NCBI GenBank assembly: GCA_006227015.1
Contig: SBGI01000322.1
Span: 1 to 7,485 of the forward strand
Source of the DNA: Gammaproteobacteria bacterium
Lineage (GTDB): Bacteria > Pseudomonadota > Gammaproteobacteria > Pseudomonadales > Porticoccaceae
Reading direction: 5' to 3'
DNA: 7,485 nucleotides
Made by a program: the position numbers and the translations under genes. Below are positions 1-5,510 of this stretch, piece after piece (the first letter of the stretch is position 1; each line of letters begins with the position of its first letter). The notes under the pieces are model-generated. The model did no database searches. It saw only the letters and a program-made list of their open reading frames with translations, and was not told the DNA's origin.

Positions 1-1235
1 AAGCTCCAACCTACCCCCAGGTTAAATCCACGCAGTTCGTCACCAACTTCTACTTCCTGACGCATGTAGTCTGCTTTCAGCACCACATTTTCTGCAAGCC
101 AGTAGTTTACACCAATATCATATTGTTCTTTTTCGGTGTCGCTGCTGTCGCCAGCCTGGTTGTCCCACTCGCTGTAGCGTGCGAACAGCCCAAGTTTTGG
201 AGACAGCCTGTAGGAGGGTTCGATGTAGAAACCTTCCTGCTCGTCGGCCCCGGCCTTAACAGCTTCAATGGCGTCGTCGATGTCCCAATGAGCGTAGAGA
301 GCACGAATGCCAAACGGGCCACTGTTATAAATGGCATGGGCTTCCCACAACGTGGCATCTGCCTCGTCTTCGCCGCCAAAGGTTTCACCCTGCCACAGGT
401 CGGACTGGTATTGAACCGTGGCGGCCAGTTCCAGACCGGGTACGCCGGTGTATTTCAGGCGCCCGGTATAGGCGAGATCATCGCCCTTGGCTTCACTGGC
501 TTTCTGGCGGCCATCACGAATTTTATATTTGCCATCCATCGGATTGATATACAGACCCGAGTGCACGCCGGCATCGTAGCTCAGCCCCTGAGCCAGTTCG
601 CCGCTGAACATGGCGCCAGCTTCCCACCAGGTAGCAGGCAGAATGTCTTTTTCAACATTGTTGCGCTCTACACCGTAAAAGGTATCCGGTTCGTGGGTTT
701 CGTTAATAATGCCCACCGGCATCAGGAATACACCGGCTTTGGCGCGGTGGTGCTGTGCATAATCATATTCGATATAGGCTTGTTCGATTTCCACTTCACC
801 GTTTTTGCCTTCTCCGGCGACATTGTGCTCAACTTCCAGTTCGGAGAAGAAGCGCAGGTCGTCATTGAATTGGTGGCCGAAGAACAGCACAAAGCGGTGC
901 AGGTCGAACTCATCTTTGGAGTTGTCAGAGTTATCAGAGGTGAGGTTGTTGTAGTGGACCTCTCCGTAGCCGCCAATAGTGGTTTTTTCGGCCCACTCAG
1001 CCAGTTTGGCGACTGGACCGGCACTGACTTCTTCTACTGCTGCGAAGGTGGCCTCGGTTTTCTCTTCAGTCTGAGCGACACGCTGTTCGGTTTCGCTGAG
1101 CTGAGATTTAAGCTGGGCAATTTCTGCCTGTTGCTTTTGCACCAATTCCCACATTTCCTCAAGAGAGGGTGCGGCGGCTTGCGCGGCGGATGCCAGCACA
1201 AATCCAGCTGTAGTGAGTAGGACTCGCTTGTACAT
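1..1235 (-). CDS. OprP/OprO-like outer membrane porin, 3' end cut by the window
   Basis: This frame is open from an ATG at 1235 to the window edge (411 codons visible). Residues 1-20 form a Sec signal peptide (MYKR, hydrophobic stretch, ASAAQA, cleavage before AAP). Residues about 24-62 are a charged, heptad-like coiled coil (EEMWELVQKQQAEIAQLKSQ and onward), as in trimeric porins with a periplasmic stalk. From about residue 85 (TTIGGYGEVHYNN) alternating aromatic/polar beta strands continue to the end; FLMPVGIINETHEP and TWWEAGAMFSG around 170-211 resemble phosphate-selective porin O/P family proteins. The last visible residues, FNLGVGWS, followed by a codon starting TT, suggest the usual C-terminal Phe recognised by the BAM machinery, so almost the whole protein is present. 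An SD (GGAGAA, 1242-1247) lies 6 nt before the ATG. Substrate cannot be read from sequence; control by a Fur box suggests a role linked to iron limitation, which is inference. Confidence 0.9.
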   Translation of the reverse strand, partial: MYKRVLLTTAGFVLASAAQAAAPSLEEMWELVQKQQAEIAQLKSQLSETEQRVAQTEEKTEATFAAVEEVSAGPVAKLAEWAEKTTIGGYGEVHYNNLTSDNSDNSKDEFDLHRFVLFFGHQFNDDLRFFSELEVEHNVAGEGKNGEVEIEQAYIEYDYAQHHRAKAGVFLMPVGIINETHEPDTFYGVERNNVEKDILPATWWEAGAMFSGELAQGLSYDAGVHSGLYINPMDGKYKIRDGRQKASEAKGDDLAYTGRLKYTGVPGLELAATVQYQSDLWQGETFGGEDEADATLWEAHAIYNSGPFGIRALYAHWDIDDAIEAVKAGADEQEGFYIEPSYRLSPKLGLFARYSEWDNQAGDSSDTEKEQYDIGVNYWLAENVVLKADYMRQEVEVGDELRGFNLGVGWS

Positions 1236-1288
1236 GTTGCTTTCTCCGAATGTTCTTTTGTTAAGTGTCTTTGGGTAAGACGAGCGAA

Positions 1289-1317
1289 ACTATAACGAGA
1301 ACTATTCTCATATGCAA
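1289..1317 (-). promoter_or_regulatory. Sigma70-type promoter of the porin gene
   Basis: Reading the minus strand, a -35 hexamer TTGCAT (1312-1317) is followed by a 17-nt spacer and a -10 hexamer TATAGT (1289-1294, 5/6 to consensus). The start codon is about 54 nt downstream of the -10. The -35 is only a moderate match; the exact 17-nt spacing and the Fur box located in the spacer support the assignment. Confidence 0.6.
1294..1312. promoter_or_regulatory. Fur box in the porin promoter
   Basis: The core CGAGAACTATTCTCA (1296-1310) is an imperfect palindrome. The 19-bp span matches the common Fur box form AATGAGAATNATTCTCATT at 15 of 18 scored positions. It fills the spacer between the -35 and -10 of the porin promoter, the place where Fe2+-Fur binding would block RNA polymerase. 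This predicts repression when iron is plentiful and expression under iron starvation. Fur binding is inferred from the motif. Confidence 0.7.
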
Positions 1318-1413
1318 ACAATTCCTATTTGTATTATCGTTTGTGCCTGAGCCCGTGAAAGCAGAAAGAATTTTTTAGTGGATGTAGTGTCAGATGCTGG
1401 TGAGTGGAGTAGA

Positions 1414-1438
1414 ATAGTTGACCTTAATAGTCGACTAT
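1414..1438. promoter_or_regulatory. Type 1 IscR binding site upstream of grxD
   Basis: The 25-bp stretch reads ATAGTTGAC, then CTTAA, then TAGTCGACTAT. As I recall the E. coli type 1 IscR consensus (half-sites ATASYYGACT and YAGTCRRSTAT around a short A/T centre), it matches at 23 of 25 positions, differing only at 1423 and 1424. Positions 1425-1440 also form a perfect 16-bp palindrome, TAATAGTCGACTATTA. The site ends 32 nt before the grxD ATG, so bound [2Fe-2S]-IscR would overlap a promoter there. Type 1 sites are bound by holo-IscR, which predicts derepression of grxD when Fe-S clusters are short. Confidence 0.75.
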
Positions 1439-1452
1439 TACGCCGTTACAAA
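1424..1452 (+). promoter_or_regulatory. Candidate grxD core promoter overlapping the IscR site
   Basis: A possible -35 TTAATA (1424-1429) and -10 TACAAA (1447-1452) have a 17-nt spacer, each matching consensus at 4 of 6. TTGACC at 1418-1423 is a better -35 but has no -10 at acceptable spacing. Either way the polymerase footprint overlaps the IscR site. The grxD SD AGAGG (1457-1461) follows. Confidence 0.3.
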
Positions 1453-1470
1453 ATATAGAGGTACATATCA

Positions 1471-1794
1471 ATGGATATCATGGAAACCATTCGCGACCAG
1501 GTAGAAGGCAATCCGGTCATTCTTTACATGAAGGGTTCACCTAATGCTCCCCAATGTGGGTTTTCTGCACGCACTGTGGAGGCCCTGATGGCTTGTGGAG
1601 AACGCTTTGCCTACGTGGATGTTCTAAGCAATCCTGAGATTCGTGCAAATTTGCCAAAATACGCCAACTGGCCTACGTTTCCCCAGCTGTGGGTGAATGG
1701 TGAACTGGTGGGCGGTTGTGACATCATCACAGAGATGCACGAAAATGGTGAGCTCGCGGATCTGGTAAAGGAAGCGGCGCAAAAAGCCGAGTGA
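1471..1794 (+). CDS. grxD: Monothiol CGFS glutaredoxin (Grx4/GrxD)
   Basis: At 107 residues this has the family's usual length and is a single glutaredoxin fold. The active site CGFS is at residues 29-32, with conserved K21, the cis-Pro segment WPTFPQ (67-72) and the glutathione-binding GGCD (81-84). CGFS glutaredoxins bind a glutathione-ligated [2Fe-2S] cluster as a dimer or with BolA, and act in Fe-S cluster transfer and iron sensing in the cytoplasm; they are poor disulfide reductases. The ATG at 1471 is preceded by AGAGG (1457-1461) with 9-nt spacing; an in-frame ATG three codons later is a less likely start. The upstream IscR site fits an Fe-S biogenesis role. The peroxiredoxin gene follows after 166 nt, which includes a separate candidate promoter. 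No U-tailed terminator separates them, so partial read-through is possible. Confidence 0.96.
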   Translation: MDIMETIRDQVEGNPVILYMKGSPNAPQCGFSARTVEALMACGERFAYVDVLSNPEIRANLPKYANWPTFPQLWVNGELVGGCDIITEMHENGELADLVKEAAQKAE

Positions 1795-1824
1795 TGGCCG
1801 CTTGCCGTCGAGATTTGATTTAAG

Positions 1825-1852
1825 TTGACTTATTGTTGTTATAGAGAATAAC
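1825..1852 (+). promoter_or_regulatory. Candidate promoter of the peroxiredoxin gene
   Basis: A strong -35 TTGACT (1825-1830, 5/6) is followed 16 nt later by a weaker -10 AATAAC (1847-1852, 4/6). An inverted repeat, TTGTTAT-AGAGA-ATAACAA (1836-1854), covers the spacer and the -10, where an operator would sit. The predicted start near 1860 would give a leader of about 100 nt. No full OxyR four-tetrad pattern is present. Confidence 0.4.
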
Positions 1853-1960
1853 AATGAGACATAGATTATTCATTGTGTAAGATGACTTCTAATGTTTCGA
1901 CTTTGGGCCGCCCCGGTGGCCTTAACTGTAAAATAACTGATGAAAAAGAGGAGTTAGACC

Positions 1961-2566
1961 ATGGGAGTTTTAGTTGGTAAGCCAGCACCGGACTTTACTG
2001 CTGGAGCGGTAATGGGTAACGGTGACATTGTTGATGCATTTTCCCTGTCCGATGCTATCAAAGGTAAAAAAGCGGTAATTTTCTTCTATCCGCTGGATTT
2101 TACTTTTGTTTGTCCTTCTGAGTTGATCGCATTTGACCACCGCTATGAAGAGTTCCAAAAGCGTGGTGTTGAAGTCATTGGCGTTTCCATTGACTCGGTT
2201 TTCACTCACAACGCCTGGCGCAATACAGCCATCAATGATGGTGGTATCGGTCAAGTGAAATACCCGCTCGTTGCCGATGTGAAGCACGAAATCTGTCAGG
2301 CCTACGATGTTGAGTTTGATGCGGCCGGCGTTGCATTCCGTGGTTCTTTCCTGATTGACGAAGACGGTGTTGTTCGTCACCAGGTTGTTAACGACCTGCC
2401 TCTGGGCCGCAACATTGATGAAATGTTGCGTATGGTTGATGCACTGAGCTTCCATCAGTCTCACGGTGAAGTTTGTCCTGCTGGCTGGAAAGAGGGTGAT
2501 AAAGGTATGGATGCGTCACCGAACGGTGTTGCCTCTTACCTGTCCGAGAATGCCGATAACCTGTAA
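1961..2566 (+). CDS. Typical 2-Cys peroxiredoxin (AhpC/TSA family, Prx1-like)
   Basis: This 201-residue protein has the complete 2-Cys peroxiredoxin architecture. The peroxidatic site is FYPLDFTFVCPSEL with Pro44, Thr48 and Cys51; Arg127 in FRGSFLID completes the active site; the resolving cysteine is Cys172 in EVCPAGW near the C-terminus. It reduces H2O2, organic peroxides and probably peroxynitrite in the cytoplasm using thioredoxin or an AhpF-type donor; no donor gene is in view. A GGIG loop (94-97) and a C-terminal tail with SYL (192-194) resemble the GGLG/YF features of hyperoxidation-sensitive Prxs. The ATG at 1961 has an excellent SD (AGAGGAG, 1947-1953, 7-nt spacing). A strong terminator follows 16 nt after the stop. 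Symbols such as ahpC, tsaA or prx are used for such proteins; I leave it blank because AhpC of the AhpCF pair belongs to a different group. Confidence 0.95.
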   Translation: MGVLVGKPAPDFTAGAVMGNGDIVDAFSLSDAIKGKKAVIFFYPLDFTFVCPSELIAFDHRYEEFQKRGVEVIGVSIDSVFTHNAWRNTAINDGGIGQVKYPLVADVKHEICQAYDVEFDAAGVAFRGSFLIDEDGVVRHQVVNDLPLGRNIDEMLRMVDALSFHQSHGEVCPAGWKEGDKGMDASPNGVASYLSENADNL

Positions 2567-2582
2567 GGTTGGGCTCTCAAGG

Positions 2583-2613
2583 AAAACCGCAGGGTTCGCC
2601 CTGCGGTTTTTTT
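2583..2613 (+). terminator. Rho-independent terminator after the peroxiredoxin gene
   Basis: ACCGCAGGG (2586-2594) pairs with CCCTGCGGT (2599-2607) around a TTCG tetraloop (2595-2598). The stem is extended by A/T pairs and is followed by a run of seven T (2607-2613). It separates the peroxiredoxin transcript from slyX. Confidence 0.95.
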
Positions 2614-2646
2614 GTGCCGGTTAGTTTTGTATTTTGGAGGCAGGGG

Positions 2647-2853
2647 ATGAATGAGGATCGACTGATTGATATTGAGACTCGGCTGGCTTTCCAGGAAGAT
2701 GCCATTGAGCGCCTGAGTGATGTGATTTACCGTCAACAGGAACTGCTGGACCGTCTTGTGGCCCGCTGTGACCTGTTGGGAACAAAGGTGACCGAGTTGG
2801 CTGAGAAGCTGCCGGACGAGGCGGCTGGTGATGAGAGGCCGCCACACTATTAA
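2647..2853 (+). CDS. slyX: SlyX family small coiled-coil protein
   Basis: This is a 68-residue protein, close to the E. coli SlyX length of 72. It begins MNEDRLIDIETRLAFQEDAI and is a single long amphipathic helix to about residue 55 (ERLSDVIYRQQELLDRLVAR), probably a self-associating coiled coil. The C-terminal ERPPHY matches the family hallmark PPHY ending. The molecular function of SlyX is unknown; the name comes from its location next to slyD in E. coli, but no slyD is visible here. I chose the ATG at 2647 because GGAGG (2636-2640) lies 6 nt upstream and the family starts here; the in-frame ATG at 2569 lies before the preceding terminator hairpin and would add a nonhomologous N-terminus. 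No clear promoter is visible in the short gap after the terminator, so expression may depend on read-through or a weak promoter around 2614-2635. Confidence 0.93.
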   Translation: MNEDRLIDIETRLAFQEDAIERLSDVIYRQQELLDRLVARCDLLGTKVTELAEKLPDEAAGDERPPHY

Positions 2854-2874
2854 TGCCTGGGTGAACGCACAAGC

Positions 2875-2902
2875 AAAAAACGCGGCATAAGCCGCGTTTT
2901 TT
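2875..2902. terminator. Bidirectional terminator between slyX and maeB
   Basis: ACGCGGC (2880-2886), loop ATAA, GCCGCGT (2891-2897) is flanked by six A on the left and six T on the right, so it gives a U-tailed hairpin on both strands. It serves the convergent slyX (plus) and maeB (minus) transcripts; the maeB stop is 17 nt away. Confidence 0.95.
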
Positions 2903-2919
2903 ATTGCTGAAGTAGCAGA

Positions 2920-5193
2920 TTACTGATCAGATTTTGATGTGATATCAGCGCCGATGAGTGCGGTCATATTCAGTATGCCTCGTCCGGAAACTGATGGGAT
3001 CAGGATGTGTGCAGGCTTGTCACAGCCGAACAGGAATGGGCCTACAAGACGTGCATTGGTCAGCGACCTTAGCAGGCCCAGGGTAATACTGGCAGCATCC
3101 ATATTGGGCATAATCAGTACATTGGCACGCCCTTTAAGGTTGGCATTCTGATAAATGCGCTCTCTCAGCGTTTCATTCATCGCCGACATGGCATGCATTT
3201 CACCCTCAATCTGTAGGTCAGGGAACTGGTTGCGCAGTTGCTCCGCAGCTCTCTTCATCTTGTGGGCAGAGGGGTCATCGTAGGTGCCGAAATTGGAATG
3301 TGACAAGAGCGCCACTTTTGGTTCAATACCAAAGCTTTTTACAAAGCCAATAGTATTGAGTGCCGTCGCTACCACCTGTTCTTCGGTGGGATCCACGTTG
3401 ACGAACGGGTCGGCCAGGAAAAGTGGCCCGTCTTCCATCAACAGTACACACACGGATGACATTTGCGTGGTGTCGCTCTGGGGAATAATGCTCTGAATAT
3501 CCCGAAGATGGCTGTCAAAGCGACCGACCTTGCCGCAGACCAGGGCGTCGGCATCACCCAGCGCAACCATGATTGCCGCCAATACAGTATTGTTGGTGTG
3601 AATGGCATTTTGTGCCGCTTCAACAGATACGCCTGAGCGCCCCACGTGCTGGTGATAAAACTGCCAGTAATTCTCGTGGTGATCCCCTTCCTCCGGGTTA
3701 ACGATTTCGATATCGACCCCGGGTTGAATGCGCAGACCCATCTCCGCAATTTTGCGGTGAATGACTGCCGGTCGGCCGATCAGAATGGGGTGGGCAACTT
3801 TCTCGTCCACCACGCCCTGCATGGCGCGCAGTACATCATCGTTTTCACCTTCGGCATAGGCGATGCGTGATGGATTGCGGCGTGCCTGCTCAATCATAGG
3901 CTGCATAAACAATCTGCTGCGACTGACATAGGAATGCAGCTTCTGACGGTAGGCTTCCAGGTCTTCAATGGGTCGGGTGGCAACGCCACTTTCCATGGCC
4001 GCCTTCACCACCGCTACCGGGACTTCCTCGATCAGTCGTGGATCAAATGGTTTCGGGATCAGGTAATCGGGACCAAATTTCAGCACTTCATCGGCATAGG
4101 CTTCGGCGACCGCCTCGGAAGCTTCACGATGAACCAGGTCGGCAATGGCTTTCACGCAAGCCTGTTTCATAGCGTCGTTGATCACGGTTGCACCGCAATC
4201 CAGGGCGCCGCGGAAAATAAACGGGAAACACAGGACGTTGTTGACCTGGTTCGGGTAGTCAGAGCGGCCGGTGGCCAGGATGGCGTCTGGACGGGCAGCC
4301 TTGGCAATCTCCGGCATGATTTCCGGAGTCGGATTGGACATGGCCAGAATAAGCGGGTTGTCCGCCATTTTCTTGACCATGTGATCCTTGAGAATGCCGG
4401 GTCCGGACAGGCCGAGGAACAGGTCGGCATCGACTATGGCGTCGTCCAGGGTGCGGTCTTCCGTGTCGACAGCATAGCTTTCTTTCCAGGGGTTCATCCC
4501 TGCTTCTCTGCCTTTGTAGATCACTCCGTTGCGGTCGATCATACGCACGTTGGACTTCTGCAGACCCATGCTGACCAGCAGATCCACACAGGCAATGCTG
4601 GCGGCACCGGCTCCGGTGACTACCAGTTTGATGTCTTCAATCTTTTTATTGACGATGCGCAGACCGTTATAGACAGCTGCCGCCGAAACAATGGCTGTGC
4701 CATGCTGGTCGTCATGGAATACAGGGATGTTCATTCGCTCGCGCAGCTTGCGTTCTACGAGGAAGCATTCCGGGGCCTTGATGTCTTCAAGGTTGATGCC
4801 GCCAAAAGTCGGCTCCAGGGAGGCGATGGTATCGACGAGTTTGTCCACATCGGTCTCGTCAATTTCAATGTCGAAAACATCGATGTTGGCAAACTTTTTA
4901 AACAGAACAGCCTTGCCTTCCATCACCGGTTTGGCGGCCAGCGGGCCAATATCACCCAGGCCGAGTACCGCAGTACCATTGGAGATAACAGCTACCAGGT
5001 TGCCCCGGGCGGTAACGTTGGCAACTTCCGTCGGATTTTTGACAATGGCGCCACAGGCATAGGCCACGCCAGGCGAGTACGCCTGTGACAAGTCGCGCTT
5101 GTTGGCCAGTGGTTTGGTCGGACGGATCTCAAGTTTTCCGGGAACTGGGTGGGTATGGTAGTGGAGGGCGCTTTCTTTGAATGAATCAGCCAT
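2920..5193 (-). CDS. maeB: NADP-dependent malic enzyme with C-terminal phosphotransacetylase-like domain
   Basis: MaeB decarboxylates malate to pyruvate and CO2, making NADPH in the cytoplasm. The 757 residues match the 759 of E. coli MaeB. The malic domain (about 15-165) carries the catalytic pair Tyr39 ([10 protein letters not shown]) and Lys94 ([10 protein letters not shown]), and metal ligands Glu136-Asp137 ([10 protein letters not shown]) and Asp162 (HDDQHGTA). The dinucleotide-binding domain has GAGAAS at 194-199, SNPTPE at 286-291 and [13 protein letters not shown] at 307-319. From about residue 425 a phosphotransacetylase-like domain ([29 protein letters not shown] at 629-643) follows; in MaeB proteins it is catalytically inactive and is linked to acetyl-CoA regulation. 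The ATG at 5193 fits the conserved N-terminus, but the SD is weak (CGAGAT). It is monocistronic, divergent from the ferredoxin reductase, and ends at a shared terminator. Frame and length look intact. Confidence 0.97.
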   Translation of the reverse strand: MADSFKESALHYHTHPVPGKLEIRPTKPLANKRDLSQAYSPGVAYACGAIVKNPTEVANVTARGNLVAVISNGTAVLGLGDIGPLAAKPVMEGKAVLFKKFANIDVFDIEIDETDVDKLVDTIASLEPTFGGINLEDIKAPECFLVERKLRERMNIPVFHDDQHGTAIVSAAAVYNGLRIVNKKIEDIKLVVTGAGAASIACVDLLVSMGLQKSNVRMIDRNGVIYKGREAGMNPWKESYAVDTEDRTLDDAIVDADLFLGLSGPGILKDHMVKKMADNPLILAMSNPTPEIMPEIAKAARPDAILATGRSDYPNQVNNVLCFPFIFRGALDCGATVINDAMKQACVKAIADLVHREASEAVAEAYADEVLKFGPDYLIPKPFDPRLIEEVPVAVVKAAMESGVATRPIEDLEAYRQKLHSYVSRSRLFMQPMIEQARRNPSRIAYAEGENDDVLRAMQGVVDEKVAHPILIGRPAVIHRKIAEMGLRIQPGVDIEIVNPEEGDHHENYWQFYHQHVGRSGVSVEAAQNAIHTNNTVLAAIMVALGDADALVCGKVGRFDSHLRDIQSIIPQSDTTQMSSVCVLLMEDGPLFLADPFVNVDPTEEQVVATALNTIGFVKSFGIEPKVALLSHSNFGTYDDPSAHKMKRAAEQLRNQFPDLQIEGEMHAMSAMNETLRERIYQNANLKGRANVLIMPNMDAASITLGLLRSLTNARLVGPFLFGCDKPAHILIPSVSGRGILNMTALIGADITSKSDQ

Positions 5194-5270
5194 TGCTATC
5201 TCGGTTAATTGGTTTGCTGGCCTGCCGGGCAGGGCGGCTATTCTAACGCCAATGGTGTGGCGAATTCCAT

Positions 5271-5298
5271 TTGTATAAAACAGGGATGCCCTGTTTGA
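5271..5298 (-). promoter_or_regulatory. Candidate proximal maeB promoter with embedded palindrome
   Basis: Reading the minus strand, TTCAAA (-35, 4/6) is followed by a 16-nt spacer and TATACA (-10, 4/6). The spacer is almost entirely the palindrome CAGGGCATCCCTG, within the longer repeat AAACAGGG-ATG-CCCTGTTT of the plus strand (5278-5296). A palindrome filling a promoter spacer looks like a repressor operator. I do not recognise the regulator. Confidence 0.35.
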
Positions 5299-5314
5299 AG
5301 GCGCTGTAGTCTAG

Positions 5315-5343
5315 TTACAAACTATTTGCATTTCAAGTATTCT
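5315..5343 (+). promoter_or_regulatory. Candidate promoter for the ferredoxin reductase-ferredoxin pair
   Basis: TTACAA (5315-5320) and TATTCT (5338-5343, 4/6) are separated by 17 nt. The -35 region contains the left arm, ACAAACTATTT, of an inverted repeat whose right arm sits in the opposing candidate promoter. The implied leader is about 160 nt. The hexamers are weak matches, so a regulator or a different sigma factor may be involved. Confidence 0.3.
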
Positions 5344-5393
5344 TGTGGGAGCAATAGAGAAGAACTGGTTTCAAAATAATCCTATTTTTTCTT

Positions 5394-5422
5394 CTAATAC
5401 AAAAGATAAAATAGTTTGTCAG
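5394..5422 (-). promoter_or_regulatory. Candidate distal maeB promoter
   Basis: On the minus strand CTGACA (-35, 5/6; 5417-5422) and TATTAG (-10, 4/6; 5394-5399) are separated by 17 nt. It contains the right arm of the inverted repeat (ACAAACTATTT on this strand) at the same place relative to the hexamers as the plus-strand promoter. It faces that promoter and would give a maeB leader of about 190 nt. Confidence 0.35.
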
Positions 5423-5498
5423 CGCTTCATCTGTAGCTAGTTTTTCTACAAAAATGGTGGTTTTGTCCCGATTCTCTCCACAGTAACCCTTAAGTTAC

Positions 5499-5507
5499 GG
5501 AGGTGAT
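5499..5507 (+). promoter_or_regulatory. Exceptionally long Shine-Dalgarno supporting a TTG start
   Basis: GGAGGTGAT is a nine-base perfect complement of the 16S rRNA anti-Shine-Dalgarno end. The GGAGG core ends 7 nt before the TTG at 5511, an ideal distance, while the in-frame ATG at 5568 has only weak purine stretches (CAGGT) before it. This decides the start of the reductase in favour of 5511. Confidence 0.65.
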
Positions 5508-5510
5508 GAC

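Larger units (their letters stand above)
5194..5510. other. AT-rich divergent intergenic region (maeB / ferredoxin reductase)
   Basis: No gene is supported in these 317 bases. The region holds candidate promoters in both directions, an 11-bp perfect inverted repeat (5317-5327 and 5409-5419), a compact palindrome AAACAGGG-ATG-CCCTGTTT (5278-5296), and several short hairpins. These include TGTAG...CTACA near 5432-5450, ACAAAA-ATGGTGG-TTTTGT (5448-5466), and GTAAC-CCTTAA-GTTAC (5483-5498) directly before the reductase SD. It is visibly richer in A/T than the coding DNA around it. Confidence 0.7.

Noticed and set aside
123..1220. Long plus-strand open frame (365 codons) opposite the porin
   Set aside because: The minus strand gives a signal peptide, coiled coil and beta-barrel porin in frame over the same stretch. 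The plus frame has no SD, no recognisable domain, and is a codon-bias shadow.
1841..1880. Possible OxyR site before the peroxiredoxin gene (ATAG at 1841 and 1861)
   Set aside because: The two ATAG tetrads are 20 nt apart rather than 22, and the required CTAT tetrads are absent apart from a CAAT at 1852.
2569..2646. N-terminal extension of SlyX from the ATG at 2569
   Set aside because: It spans the peroxiredoxin terminator hairpin and its U-tract, lacks an SD, and encodes residues foreign to SlyX; the ATG at 2647 has a good SD.
3934..5088. Long plus-strand open frame (384 codons) opposite maeB
   Set aside because: MaeB is full length and has all catalytic motifs on the minus strand; the opposite frame has no family resemblance.
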